A program made the position numbers and the translations under genes. Shown here in pieces: positions 36,244 to 45,485 of a DNA stretch of 64,000 bases. The stretch is from positions 248,001 to 312,000 of the forward strand of contig NZ_JANUGP010000006.1 of assembly GCF_024753135.1 (NCBI RefSeq), given 5' to 3'. The notes under the pieces are model-generated. The model did not search any database and had not been told where the DNA came from. It was given only the letters and a program-made list of their open reading frames with translations. Numbering within the stretch: position 1 is the stretch's first letter; each line of letters starts with the position of its first letter. The stretch is from Streptomyces pyxinicus (lineage in GTDB: Bacteria; Actinomycetota; Actinomycetes; Streptomycetales; Streptomycetaceae).

Positions 36244-37334
36244 TTCCGGGCCAGGACGTCATGGCCCGCCCTGCGGGCGAGCATCTGGTGACCCATCGGG
36301 TGAAACTCCCGAGGAAGGCGCTGGAGCGCCCCATCCGGCAGGTCGGCAAGCGGGTGCTCATGGCGCTGCTGGTGCTGGTCGCCACCGCGTTGATCGTCTA
36401 CGCCGACCGGGGCGGCTACACCGACAACTCCGACGACTCCGTCGACCTGCTCGACGCCTTCTACTACGCGACCGTCACCCTCTCCACCACGGGATACGGT
36501 GACATCACGCCGGTCAGTGACGGCGCCCGGCTCACCAACATCTTCGTCATCACGCCCCTGCGCGTGCTGTTCCTGATCATCCTGGTCGGCACCACGCTGG
36601 AAGTCCTCACGGAACGCACCCGGGAGGAGTGGCGCCTGAATCGCTGGAGGTCCGCCTTGCGCGATCACACCGTTGTCGTCGGCTTCGGCACCAAGGGGCG
36701 GTCGGCCGTCCAGACCGTCTGTGCCACCGGGCTGAAGGCGGAGCAGGTGGTCGTCGTCGACCCCAGTTCGAAGGCGATCGACGCGGCGACCGCCGAGGGG
36801 TACGCGGGCGTCATAGGCGACGCGACCCGCAGTGACGTCCTCAAGCGGGCCGAGGTGCACAAGGCGCGCCAGATCATCATCGCCCCGCAGCGCGACGACA
36901 CCTCGGTTCTCGTCACCCTCACCGCCCGCCAGCTCAACCGGGGCGCGAAGATCGTCGCCGCCGTCCGCGAGGAGGAGAACGCCCCCCTGCTCAAGCAGTC
37001 CGGCGCCGACGCGGTCATCACCAGTTCCGGCGCGGCCGGCCGGCTGCTCGGCCTGTCCGTGCTCAGCCCCGCCGCCGGCATGGTCATGGAGGACCTGATC
37101 CAGCAGGGCAGCGGCCTGGACCTGGTCGAACGCCCGGTCGTGCGCGCCGAGGTGGGCAAGAAACCGCGCGAGACCGACGACCTCGTGGTGAGCGTCCTGC
37201 GCGGCCACCGGGTGCTCGGCTACGACGACCCGTCCATCGGTCCCCTCCAGCTGACGGACCGCCTGATCACCATCGTCCGCGCCTCCCCCAGCGCCCAGGT
37301 CGCCCCGCACCTGCGGCCCCTGTCCGGCGACTGA
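36237..37334 (+). CDS. Two-TM potassium channel with RCK (TrkA-N) domain
   Basis: Protein of 365 residues. TM1 (about 40-58, VLMALLVLVATALIVYAD), a pore loop with the selectivity filter STTGYGD, and TM2 (about 100-122) are followed by a cytoplasmic RCK domain starting HTVVVGFGTKGRSAV (GxGxxG). The architecture is that of MthK/Kch-like ligand-gated channels. GTG 36237 is chosen for the overlap with the moeA stop (GTGA); ATG 36204 and GTG 36228 are alternatives. Conserved MARPAGEHLVTHRVKLPRK precedes TM1. Confidence 0.9.
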   Translation: MKLPGQDVMARPAGEHLVTHRVKLPRKALERPIRQVGKRVLMALLVLVATALIVYADRGGYTDNSDDSVDLLDAFYYATVTLSTTGYGDITPVSDGARLTNIFVITPLRVLFLIILVGTTLEVLTERTREEWRLNRWRSALRDHTVVVGFGTKGRSAVQTVCATGLKAEQVVVVDPSSKAIDAATAEGYAGVIGDATRSDVLKRAEVHKARQIIIAPQRDDTSVLVTLTARQLNRGAKIVAAVREEENAPLLKQSGADAVITSSGAAGRLLGLSVLSPAAGMVMEDLIQQGSGLDLVERPVVRAEVGKKPRETDDLVVSVLRGHRVLGYDDPSIGPLQLTDRLITIVRASPSAQVAPHLRPLSGD

Positions 37335-37400
37335 GCGGACGGCCCGGCGGCAGGCGAGGCAGCCCCGAGGACCGGGGCCCCGGGGAGTAGCGTCGCGTAC

Positions 37401-38381
37401 ATGCATGCGATCACGATTCCCGAACCTGGTGGTCCCGAGGCGCTGGTGTGGGCGGAGGTCCCCGATCCGGAGCCCGGCGAGGGCGAGGTGCTGGTCGAGG
37501 TGGTGGCCGGCGCCGTCAACCGCGCCGACGTCCTGCAACGGCAGGGCTTCTACAACCCGCCGCCCGGCGCCTCCCCCTATCCGGGCCTGGAGTGTTCCGG
37601 CAGGATCGCCGCGCTCGGCCCGGGTGTGTCCGGCTGGGCCGTCGGCGACGAGGTGTGCGCGCTGCTCGCCGGCGGCGGTTACGCCGAGAAGGTCGTCGTG
37701 CCGGCCGGGCAGTTGCTGCCCGTGCCCGAGAGCCTCGATCTGAAGCAGGCGGCCGCGCTGCCCGAGGTGGTCTGCACGGTGTGGTCCAACGTCTTCATGG
37801 TCTCCCAGCTGCGCCCCGGGGAGACCCTGCTGGTGCACGGCGGCTCCAGCGGCATCGGCACCATGGCGATCCAGCTCGCCAAGGCCGTCGGCGCGAAGGT
37901 CGCGGTGACCGCGGGCACCAAGGAGAAGCTCGACCGCTGTGCCGAGCTGGGCGCGGACGTCCTCGTCAACTACCGCGAGCAGGACTTCGTCGCCGAGGTC
38001 AAGCGGGCCACGGACGGTGCCGGAGCCGATGTCATCCTCGACAACATGGGCGCCACGTACCTGGACCGCAACGTGCAGGCGCTCGCCCCCAACGGCCGGC
38101 TGGCGATCATCGGCATGCAGGGCGGGGCCAAGGGCGAGCTGAACATCGGCACGCTGCTGAGCAAGCGGGCCGCGATCAGCGCGACCTCGCTGCGCGCCCG
38201 GCCGCTGGGCGAGAAGGCAGCCATCGTCGCCGCCGTACGCGAGCACGTGTGGCCGCTGCTCGCGAGCGGGCGGGTCCGGCCGGTCGTGGACCGGGAGCTG
38301 CCGATGCCGGAGGCGGCCGAGGCGCACCGGGTGCTGGAGGCGAGCGGGCACGTGGGCAAGGTGCTGCTGGTCGCGCCGTAG
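37401..38381 (+). CDS. NAD(P)H-quinone oxidoreductase, zinc-independent MDR family
   Basis: Protein of 326 residues of the medium-chain dehydrogenase/reductase superfamily. Features: VNRADVLQRQGFYNPPPGAS (quinone oxidoreductase signature), YPGLECSGRIAALG, the Rossmann motif LVHGGSSGIGTMAIQLAK, and QDFVAEVKRATDGAGADVILDNMG. Catalytic zinc ligands of alcohol dehydrogenases are missing. It resembles PIG3/Qor enzymes that reduce quinones with NADPH. ATG 37401 follows TAGCGT by 7 nt, suggesting a leaderless mRNA. Confidence 0.92.
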   Translation: MHAITIPEPGGPEALVWAEVPDPEPGEGEVLVEVVAGAVNRADVLQRQGFYNPPPGASPYPGLECSGRIAALGPGVSGWAVGDEVCALLAGGGYAEKVVVPAGQLLPVPESLDLKQAAALPEVVCTVWSNVFMVSQLRPGETLLVHGGSSGIGTMAIQLAKAVGAKVAVTAGTKEKLDRCAELGADVLVNYREQDFVAEVKRATDGAGADVILDNMGATYLDRNVQALAPNGRLAIIGMQGGAKGELNIGTLLSKRAAISATSLRARPLGEKAAIVAAVREHVWPLLASGRVRPVVDRELPMPEAAEAHRVLEASGHVGKVLLVAP

Positions 38382-38407
38382 CGGCGGAGGCAGGGTCCCG
38401 GGGGGCC

Positions 38408-39136
38408 TCAGGTCCGGCGGATCCGGAACGCCAGCAGTGCCAGTCCCAGCCCGAGGCCCATGAGGACCAGGCCGCTGCCCAGCGGGAGGATCTGCAGGAC
38501 CGGCTCACTCGGGGCCGCCTCGCCCCGCTGTGCCTGCTGCCGGTCGTCGGGCTGTGCCGGGAGCCGCGCGGGGTCGAGACCGGCCTCGTCGGGCGGCTGG
38601 GAGGCGCTCGGCGTCACCCCCGGGACCTCCGCGATCTCGGGTTCCTCCGGCCGGACGGCGTCGAAGTCCCCGGTCGGTGCGGCCTCCTCGTCCTCCGCCT
38701 CGGCCGCGGGGTCGTCCGGCCGCCCCGGCCGCATCCGCCCCTCCCCCGCGCGGCTGCCGGCCCGCGAGGGCTGCCCGGCCGGACCGGAGGGGTGAGCGGA
38801 GCCGGAGGCGGAGGCCGAGACGGCGTGGGACGGCTCGCCCGAGCCCGGGGGGCCGGCGTCCGGGGAGTCCTGAGAGGGCCGTCCGTGCCCCGGACGCCCG
38901 GTCTCCTCAGGGCCCTCCCGGACCGGGCGTCCGTGCGCCGGGTGCGCCCGGCCCGCCTGGTGCCCGCGGCCCGGGGGGCGCTCGGCCGGGGAGGCGGCGT
39001 ACGCGCGGGGAGCGCCGTACACGGTGAGCGCGCAGGGCACGGGCGGCAGCACCGCGAGCGCGAGCAGCAGCCGTGCGCAGCCCGCCGTGAGCCGCGGTCG
39101 TCCGCGGTGCGGTGTCAGTCGCAGACATGGAGTCAC
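38408..39136 (-). CDS. Secreted Pro/Gly-rich protein with C-terminal membrane anchor
   Basis: Protein of 242 residues, low complexity. A signal-peptide-like N-terminus (about 18-46, LLLALAVLPPVPCALTVYGA ending near AYA) is followed by a disordered Pro/Gly/Ser/His region and an acidic stretch. The C-terminal helix (PVLQILPLGSG then a Gly/Leu-rich TM) ends in RIRRT. The N-signal, C-TM, basic-tail layout resembles cell-wall-sorting substrates, but LPLGSG is neither LPXTG nor LAXTG. GTG 39136 is the likely start. No function known. Confidence 0.68.
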   Translation of the reverse strand: MTPCLRLTPHRGRPRLTAGCARLLLALAVLPPVPCALTVYGAPRAYAASPAERPPGRGHQAGRAHPAHGRPVREGPEETGRPGHGRPSQDSPDAGPPGSGEPSHAVSASASGSAHPSGPAGQPSRAGSRAGEGRMRPGRPDDPAAEAEDEEAAPTGDFDAVRPEEPEIAEVPGVTPSASQPPDEAGLDPARLPAQPDDRQQAQRGEAAPSEPVLQILPLGSGLVLMGLGLGLALLAFRIRRT

Positions 39137-39318
39137 GTCGGTGACCTCCCGGAGCCCGGATGCCGTGATCGATGGGTATCGATGGACGTCGACGGGAACC
39201 AGCCTCACACCGGGCGGCCAACAGGGCATTCCGGGTTGGTCCGATGGGTCTACCCGGCCGGTCGACCCACCGAGGGGGCACGCGGTGACGCGGTGGGCGG
39301 GTGCGCGACAATGGCGCC

Positions 39319-39864
39319 ATGGAGATGCCGAGGAACGAACGCTCACCGGAGAATCCGCAGATCCTCGTCGTGGGCCAGGACGGGATGGCGCTCGGCGGTG
39401 GCAACGGGGACGACGAGCCCCGGGAGATTCCGGTGACGGAGCAGGTCGAACAGCCGGCCAAGGTCATGCGCATCGGCAGCATGATCAAGCAGCTTCTGGA
39501 GGAGGTGCGGGCGGCCCCCCTGGACGAGGCGAGCCGGGCGCGGCTGAAGGAGATCCACGCCAGCTCGGTGAAGGAGCTGGAGGACGGCCTGGCCCCCGAA
39601 CTGGTCGAGGAGCTGGAGCGCCTGTCCCTGCCGTTCACCGACGAGGGCACCCCGAGCGACGCGGAACTGCGGATCGCGCAGGCCCAGTTGGTGGGCTGGC
39701 TGGAGGGCCTGTTCCACGGGATCCAGACGACGCTGTTCGCCCAGCAGATGGCCGCGCGGGCCCAGCTGGAGCAGATGCGCCGCGCCCTCCCGCCCGGCGT
39801 GGCCGGCCCCGAGGGCGACGACCCGCGCGGTGCCGGCGGCCGCTCCGGGGGGCCGTACCTGTAG
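39319..39864 (+). CDS. bpa: Bacterial proteasome activator Bpa
   Basis: Protein of 181 residues of the DUF2587 (Bpa/PafE) family, an ATP-independent ring activator of the 20S proteasome. The helical core (about 45-150) includes MRIGSMIKQLLEEVRAAPLD, SSVKELEDGLAPELVEELERL and LVGWLEGLFHGIQTTLFAQQM. The C-terminus GGPYL matches the hydrophobic-Tyr-Leu docking tail used to open the proteasome gate (GQYL in mycobacteria). ATG 39319 has GACAAT 6 nt upstream, suggesting a leaderless mRNA; GTG 39301 is an alternative. Confidence 0.92.
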   Translation: MEMPRNERSPENPQILVVGQDGMALGGGNGDDEPREIPVTEQVEQPAKVMRIGSMIKQLLEEVRAAPLDEASRARLKEIHASSVKELEDGLAPELVEELERLSLPFTDEGTPSDAELRIAQAQLVGWLEGLFHGIQTTLFAQQMAARAQLEQMRRALPPGVAGPEGDDPRGAGGRSGGPYL

Positions 39865-39893
39865 GGCTCGGCAGACGAACGTACGGCAGGACC

Positions 39894-39923
39894 AAGGGCC
39901 CGGCGGACGACCGCCGGGCCCTT
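39894..39923. terminator. Bidirectional terminator between bpa and a PASTA kinase gene
   Basis: Perfect 13-bp stem aagggcccggcgg/ccgccgggccctt with an ACGA loop between convergent genes. Confidence 0.85.
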
Positions 39924-39948
39924 CGCACGCGCGGCGCGGGTGCTGCCG

Positions 39949-41583
39949 CTACTGCGGATTGCCCGTCGAGACGCTCAGCTCGATCTTGCCGAGGTCCTTG
40001 GGGTCGACGTCCGTGCCCTCGGAGGGGAACTGGTCGATGACGGTGCCGTCGCCCCAGGTGTTCTCGTCCTCCTGCTTGATGGTCCAGTCCCAGCCCGCGG
40101 CCTGGAGGCACTTCTTCACGGAGCCGATGTCCTTGTAGCGGAAGTCGGGCAGCCGGATCTTGTCCGGGTCGTCGTACGACTCGTCCGGGTCGGTGCACTT
40201 CTCGGTGTCGATGCGCCGGGTGGTGTCGGGACCGCGGTAGCCGCTGTCGTGCGTGGTGGCCGGCGAGGCGCTCGTACCGCCGCTGCCGCCCTTGCCCTCG
40301 TCGTCCCCGCCGCCGTCGCGCACCGTCAGCGCCACGACCAGGCCGACGACCACGACGAGCGCCACCGCGACCGAGCCGATGACGACCGGCTTGTTGCCCT
40401 TGCCGCCACCGGAGGGGGCCCCGCCCTGCCGCGGTGCGATCGTGTACGGCGGCGGTGTCGCGGTGCCCTGCGGGCCGTAGCCCACCGGCGTGGTCGGGTA
40501 GCCGCCCTGCTGCGGGTAGCCGTACGACGGCGCCGGTGTGGCCGCCGGGGGGCCGTACGGGCTCGGGGTGGGCTGGTACGGCGCCCGCACCGGACCGGCG
40601 GGCGGCTGGGCGCTCAGGCCGACCGGCGGGAACACCGCGGAGCCGACACCCGAGCCGCTCTGCGCCGGTCCGGCGTTCGGCACGATGCTCGGCGGCGCGG
40701 CGTGCGGCGAGGCGGCGACGCGCAGGCACTCGTCACGCATGGCCTCGGCGGTCGGGAAGCGTTCGTTCGGGTTCTTCCGCAGCGCGCGGGCGACCAGCGC
40801 GTCCACCGCCGGCGGCAGCGCGCGGTTGACCGTGGAGGGCGCCACCGGCTCCTCCTGGACATGCGCGTACGCGATCGCCAGCGGGGAGTCGGCGTCGAAC
40901 GGCAGCCGTCCGGTGACCAGCTGGAACAGCATGATGCCGACCGAGTACAGGTCGGAGCGGGCGTCCACGCCACGGCCGAGCGCCTGTTCGGGCGAGAGGT
41001 ACTGCGGGGTGCCGACGACCATGCCGGTCTGGGTCATCGAGGTGACGCCGGACTGCATGGCGCGGGCGATGCCGAAGTCCATGACCTTGACGACGCCGCG
41101 CCTGGTCATCATCACGTTGCCCGGCTTGATGTCGCGGTGGACCAGCCCCATCTCGTGGCTGATCTCCAGGGCCGCGAGCACGTCCGCGGTGATCTTCAGC
41201 GCCTTGTCGGCGGGCATCGCGCCGTGCTGGCGGACGTCCTCCTCCAGCACCGAGCCCAGCGGACGGCCCTCCACGTACTCCATGACGATGTACGGCGTCG
41301 CCACACCGCCCAGGTCGTCCTCGCCGGTGTCGAAGACGGAGACGACGTTGGTGTGCGTGAGCTTGGCCACGGACTGGGCCTCGCGGCGGAAGCGCTCACG
41401 GAAGGCCGGTTCCCGGCCCAGTTCGGTGTGCAGCGTCTTGATGGCGACCTGGCGGTCCAGCACGGCGTCGTACGCCAGGTGGACCGAGGCCATGCCGCCC
41501 TCGCCGAGCAAGTCGCGCAACTGGTAGCGGCCGCCGGCCAGCGCCTGTCCCGCGTACCGGCCGTGCGCGCCGTCCTGGCTCAT
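39949..41583 (-). CDS. Serine/threonine protein kinase with one PASTA domain
   Basis: Membrane kinase of 544 residues. The kinase domain (about 18-280) has LLGEGGMASVHLAYD, VHRDIKPGNVMM, MDFGIARAM and GTPQYLSPEQALG. A Pro/Tyr/Gly-rich juxtamembrane linker precedes the helix at about 398-420 (VVIGSVAVALVVVVGLVVAL). A single C-terminal extracytoplasmic PASTA domain (about 455-540) contains Cys residues in TEKCTDPDE and VKKCLQAAGWDW that may form a disulfide. ATG 41583 follows GGGAAG. It is divergent from another Ser/Thr kinase; the signal is unknown. Confidence 0.92.
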   Translation of the reverse strand: MSQDGAHGRYAGQALAGGRYQLRDLLGEGGMASVHLAYDAVLDRQVAIKTLHTELGREPAFRERFRREAQSVAKLTHTNVVSVFDTGEDDLGGVATPYIVMEYVEGRPLGSVLEEDVRQHGAMPADKALKITADVLAALEISHEMGLVHRDIKPGNVMMTRRGVVKVMDFGIARAMQSGVTSMTQTGMVVGTPQYLSPEQALGRGVDARSDLYSVGIMLFQLVTGRLPFDADSPLAIAYAHVQEEPVAPSTVNRALPPAVDALVARALRKNPNERFPTAEAMRDECLRVAASPHAAPPSIVPNAGPAQSGSGVGSAVFPPVGLSAQPPAGPVRAPYQPTPSPYGPPAATPAPSYGYPQQGGYPTTPVGYGPQGTATPPPYTIAPRQGGAPSGGGKGNKPVVIGSVAVALVVVVGLVVALTVRDGGGDDEGKGGSGGTSASPATTHDSGYRGPDTTRRIDTEKCTDPDESYDDPDKIRLPDFRYKDIGSVKKCLQAAGWDWTIKQEDENTWGDGTVIDQFPSEGTDVDPKDLGKIELSVSTGNPQ

Positions 41584-41926
41584 CTTCCCGCGTCCCCCAG
41601 TGGCCGTCCGGCGCCGTCGCCCGGCGAACAGGCCTTGATCGAATGTGTCATTCCCGGCCAAGTCTGCCCGAGGGCGGTGACACGTCAAGCGCGGTGCCCG
41701 TTCCGTGACCGTACGCGAAAGAAGCGTCGCGCAAGCGTTACGCCGGGCGTACGACCGGTCCACGGAATTTGCGCGAGAGCGCGTGCTGGAGGTTTCATGA
41801 CCGGTCCGTCTCGGGCCGGTCCCGCACGCGGATCCGGACCGGAGGCCGCCGTGAAGGCTGTAGCGTGGCCGACGGAGACCGTGACAACACCGCGCGCACC
41901 GCGGGCAGAAACGACGGCGAGGACCG
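41584..41926. other. Divergent promoter region of the two kinase genes
   Basis: 343 bp. No ORF with coding character and no clear operator were recognised; it should carry two divergent promoters. Confidence 0.5.
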
Positions 41927-43555
41927 ATGGCACAGACGCACAGCGCCCAGGGCCCGTCCGACCCCGAGGCGACTGGCGGCGGCATGTCAGACACGCCGGA
42001 GATGTGGGGCAACGGAGGGCTCGTCGGCGACGGCCGGTACCGGCTGACGCACCGGCTGGGCCGAGGCGGCATGGCCGAGGTGTTCGCCGCCGAGGACGTG
42101 CGCCTGGGCCGCACGGTCGCCGTCAAGCTGCTCCGCGCCGACCTGGCCGAGGACCCGGTCTCCAAGGCCCGCTTCACCCGCGAGGCACAGTCCGTCGCGG
42201 GCCTGAACCACCACGCGATCGTCGCCGTGTACGACTCCGGCGAGGACTTCGTGGGCGGCCAGTCCGTGCCGTACATCGTGATGGAGCTGGTCGAGGGCCG
42301 CACCATCCGCGACCTGCTGCTGAACGCCGAGGCACCGGGCCCCGAGCAGGCCCTGATGATCGTCTCCGGGGTCCTTGAGGCGCTCGCCTACTCGCACCAG
42401 CACGGCATCGTGCACCGCGACATCAAGCCCGCCAACGTCATCATCACGCACAGCGGCGCCGTCAAGGTGATGGACTTCGGCATCGCCCGCGCCCTGCACG
42501 GCGCGTCCACGACGATGACCCAGACCGGCATGGTCATGGGCACCCCGCAGTACCTCTCCCCGGAGCAGGCGCTCGGCAAGGCCGTCGACCACCGCTCCGA
42601 CCTGTACGCGACCGGCTGCCTGCTGTACGAACTCCTCGCGCTGCGTCCGCCGTTCACCGGCGAGACCCCGCTGTCGGTGGTCTACCAGCACGTCCAGGAC
42701 ATCCCGGTGCCGCCCTCGGGCGTCTCCGACGGCTGCCCGCCGGAGCTGGACGGCCTGGTCATGCGCTCCCTCGCCAAGGAGCCCGACGACCGTTTCCAGA
42801 CGGCCGAGGAGATGCGCGGCCTGATCCAGTACGGCCTCCAGATGCTGTACGACCAGGGCGGCCACACCGGCACCTGGAACACCGGCCCGGTGGACGCCCA
42901 CGAGGGCCGGCACACCCCGGCGGCCGGTTTCGCCGGCACGACCGCGATGCAGCATCCCGGCGACTTCGGCGCCGGCACCGCGCAGATCCCGCAGCCGATC
43001 CTGCCCGGCGGCTACGGCGACGACGGCGGTTTCGAGGGGCACGGCAACAAGGGCAGCGGGCGCGGCAAGCTGTGGATCCTGGCCGTCCTCGCCGTGGTCG
43101 CGATCGCGGCCGGCGTCGCGCTGGCACTGAACGGGTCGGGCGGCGGCGCCGGCGACGGCACGGACACCAAGCCGACGAGCACGCACTCCAAGAACACCAA
43201 GGACGAGAAGGACTCCGCGAGTCCCTCCGACGACACCACGGACCAGCCCTCGGCGCCCTCGACCGACACCGGTTCGGACACGGGCACCGGGTCCGACTGG
43301 CCGCCGTCGAACAACCAGCCGTCGGACACGCCCTCGGCGCCGGCGTCCACCGAGCCGTCCGACGAACCGTCCGACCCGCAGACCTCGCAGTCCCAGCCCA
43401 CGGACCCGGCCGACGGGGGCGCGGACGCCGGGGCCGACGACGGCGGATCGGACTCGGCCGGCACCGACGACGGCGGCACCAGCTCGGGGAGCACCGCGGG
43501 CACCACCGACGGGAACGCGGCGGACGGCGGCGCGGCCGGTGACACCGAGGGTTGA
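41927..43555 (+). CDS. Serine/threonine protein kinase with disordered extracytoplasmic tail
   Basis: Protein of 542 residues. The kinase domain (about 38-300) has RLGRGGMAEVFAAED, VHRDIKPANVII, MDFGIARAL and GTPQYLSPEQALG. One membrane helix (about 378-400, LWILAVLAVVAIAAGVALAL) precedes a 140-residue tail almost wholly of Ser, Thr, Asp, Gly and Pro with no folded sensor. It differs from its divergent neighbour, which has a PASTA module. ATG 41927 follows GAGG; ATG 41984 is possible. Targets unknown. Confidence 0.92.
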   Translation: MAQTHSAQGPSDPEATGGGMSDTPEMWGNGGLVGDGRYRLTHRLGRGGMAEVFAAEDVRLGRTVAVKLLRADLAEDPVSKARFTREAQSVAGLNHHAIVAVYDSGEDFVGGQSVPYIVMELVEGRTIRDLLLNAEAPGPEQALMIVSGVLEALAYSHQHGIVHRDIKPANVIITHSGAVKVMDFGIARALHGASTTMTQTGMVMGTPQYLSPEQALGKAVDHRSDLYATGCLLYELLALRPPFTGETPLSVVYQHVQDIPVPPSGVSDGCPPELDGLVMRSLAKEPDDRFQTAEEMRGLIQYGLQMLYDQGGHTGTWNTGPVDAHEGRHTPAAGFAGTTAMQHPGDFGAGTAQIPQPILPGGYGDDGGFEGHGNKGSGRGKLWILAVLAVVAIAAGVALALNGSGGGAGDGTDTKPTSTHSKNTKDEKDSASPSDDTTDQPSAPSTDTGSDTGTGSDWPPSNNQPSDTPSAPASTEPSDEPSDPQTSQSQPTDPADGGADAGADDGGSDSAGTDDGGTSSGSTAGTTDGNAADGGAAGDTEG

Positions 43556-43643
43556 AGCGCACCACCCACGGATGATCCGGTGACGCCGGCGCCCTGACCG
43601 GCCGTCCCGCCCGGCCGTCCCGCCCGGCCGGCCGCGCCCCGGC

Positions 43644-44687
43644 TCACCGGACGAACGCGTCGCACACCGCGTCGTACTCGCGCGTCCACCACACCGCGAG
43701 CGCGGAGGCGGCCGGAAACTGGCAGTCCGCGCGCGTGTCGCCACGTTCGTAGTGCCAGCGCAGCATCCAGAAGTCGTTCAGCCGCTCCCACCACACCCGG
43801 TGCACGGCCGCCGCCAGCTCCGCGGGCGGGGCGCCGGCCGCGCGCCGGTACGCGCGCGCGTACGCGCGCACCTTCGGCAGGTCGAGCGCGCCGGCGGGCC
43901 GCACGAAGAAGATCGCGGCAGCGCGTACGGCCTCCTCCGCGCGGGGCTGCACACCGAGCCGGTCCCAGTCCACGATGGCCGCCGGGGCGCCGTCCTTGTA
44001 GAGCAGGTTGAACGGGTGGAAGTCGCCGTGCACCCAGCCCACCGCGGCCCCGCGCGGCGGGCGTCGGCCGGTGTGCTGCTCCAGTAAGGCACGCCGTTCC
44101 AGCAGCCGGTGCCGGGCCAGTTCGTCGAAGGCGTCGGCGGGCCGGTGCCGGCGGACATGGGCGAGCAGGTCGTCGATGAGGGCGAACGTGCCGGCCGGGT
44201 CGGCGCTCTCCACCGGGTGGGGGCTCGTGGCCGGACGCGTGCGCCCCTTGGGCGGCATCACGCGCTCCAGGCAGGCGTGCACGGCGCCCAGGAGCGCCCC
44301 CAGGCGCGCGCTCTCCCCGCGCGTGAGCTGACCGCCGTGCCGGTGCCCGCCGTCGATCCAGGGGTGCAGGGCGTAGGCGTGGCCGCCGACGACGGCGACG
44401 GTGCGGCCCTCGCGGTGCGCGAGCGGCGGGGCGACCGGGACACCGAGGTCGGCCAGGCGCTGGGTGGCCCGGTGCCGGTGCTCGATGGCGGCCGGGTCGG
44501 CGGTGTCGGGGTCGAAGTGGTGCTTGAGGAAGTACCGGCCGCGGGTGGTGCGCAGCCGGTAGCCGCGGTTGAGCAGGCCTTGGTCGACCGGTTCGCAGGC
44601 GACGGCGGAACCGGCGGCGTACAGAGGGAGCAGGGCGCCCAGAGGGGGCGCATGGGGCACGAGGGGTGGTACACAAGAGCGCGGCAC
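43644..44687 (-). CDS. Aminoglycoside phosphotransferase-fold (APH family) protein
   Basis: Protein of 347 residues with the APH/choline-kinase-like fold: N-lobe RLRTTRGRYFLKHHF (Lys), catalytic VGWVHGDFHPFNLLYK (HxDxxxxN) and metal-binding IVDWDRLGV. C-terminal helical region ends in EYDAVCDAFVR. It is a small-molecule kinase; homoserine-kinase-II-like and antibiotic kinases share these motifs, so the substrate is open. There is no sign that it is a resistance gene. Confidence 0.82.
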   Translation of the reverse strand: MPRSCVPPLVPHAPPLGALLPLYAAGSAVACEPVDQGLLNRGYRLRTTRGRYFLKHHFDPDTADPAAIEHRHRATQRLADLGVPVAPPLAHREGRTVAVVGGHAYALHPWIDGGHRHGGQLTRGESARLGALLGAVHACLERVMPPKGRTRPATSPHPVESADPAGTFALIDDLLAHVRRHRPADAFDELARHRLLERRALLEQHTGRRPPRGAAVGWVHGDFHPFNLLYKDGAPAAIVDWDRLGVQPRAEEAVRAAAIFFVRPAGALDLPKVRAYARAYRRAAGAPPAELAAAVHRVWWERLNDFWMLRWHYERGDTRADCQFPAASALAVWWTREYDAVCDAFVR

Positions 44688-44789
44688 GCGCCAGATGCTA
44701 GGGCACGGAAACCGGCCCTGAGCTGCGGGTTGTCACAGGAAGTCGCCGCCGATCGCATTCGGTCACGCGGTGCGCTCGGACGGGCTTTA

Positions 44790-45485
44790 TCAGAGGTTTT
44801 CGCCGTTTCCGCTTTTCTCTGCCTGCATACGTGCCACGAAAGCGGCGGCCTGGGAACGGCGCTGCATACCGAGTTTGGAGAGCAGGCCCGAGACGTAATT
44901 CTTGACCGTCTTCTCGGCGAGATACAGCCGCTCGCCGATCTGCCGGTTGGTCAGACCCTCACCGATCAGTTCCAGGATTCTCCGCTCCTGCGCGGTGAGC
45001 CGGGACAGCCGCTCGTCGGGCCGCGCGCCACCGCCGTCGCGCAACCGCTCCAGCACGCGCGCGGTGGCGACCGGGTCCAGCAGGGACTTCCCGGCGGCGA
45101 CGTCCCGCACCGCCCGCAGCAGTTCGTCGCCCCTGATGGCCTTGAGCACGTATCCGGAGGCGCCCGCCATGATCGCGTCGAAGAGCGCCTCGTCGTCCGC
45201 GAAGGACGTCAGCATCAGACAGCGCACCGTGTCGTCCCGGGAGCGGATCTCCCGGCACACCTCGACACCGCTGCCGTCCGGCAGCCGTACGTCCAGGACC
45301 GCCACGTCCGGCCGGGTGGCCGGGATCCGCGCCAGGGCCTCGGCCGCCGTGCCGGCCTCGCCGACCACCTCGATGTCCGGTTCGACGGAGAGCATCTCGT
45401 GCACACCCCGGCGGACCACTTCGTGGTCGTCGAGAAGAAAAACACTGATTTTTCCGTCCTGGCGCACGGAGTCAGTCTCACACAC
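44790..45485 (-). CDS. NarL/LuxR-family response regulator, no adjacent kinase
   Basis: Protein of 231 residues. The receiver domain (about 12-130) has acidic pocket [12 protein letters not shown], phospho-acceptor Asp in [13 protein letters not shown], Thr/Ser in MLTSFADD and Lys in GYVLKAI. The LuxR-type HTH (about 165-225) is [47 protein letters not shown] 45485 is preferred (GGGAAGAG upstream). No histidine kinase is nearby. The syntenic S. coelicolor regulator is, as I recall, an orphan that cross-talks with a remote kinase and affects antibiotic production. Confidence 0.9.
   Translation of the reverse strand: MCETDSVRQDGKISVFLLDDHEVVRRGVHEMLSVEPDIEVVGEAGTAAEALARIPATRPDVAVLDVRLPDGSGVEVCREIRSRDDTVRCLMLTSFADDEALFDAIMAGASGYVLKAIRGDELLRAVRDVAAGKSLLDPVATARVLERLRDGGGARPDERLSRLTAQERRILELIGEGLTNRQIGERLYLAEKTVKNYVSGLLSKLGMQRRSQAAAFVARMQAEKSGNGENL

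Noticed and set aside
43644..44687. Aminoglycoside resistance gene
   Set aside because: The APH fold is shared with many metabolic kinases, and nothing in the context indicates antibiotic resistance.
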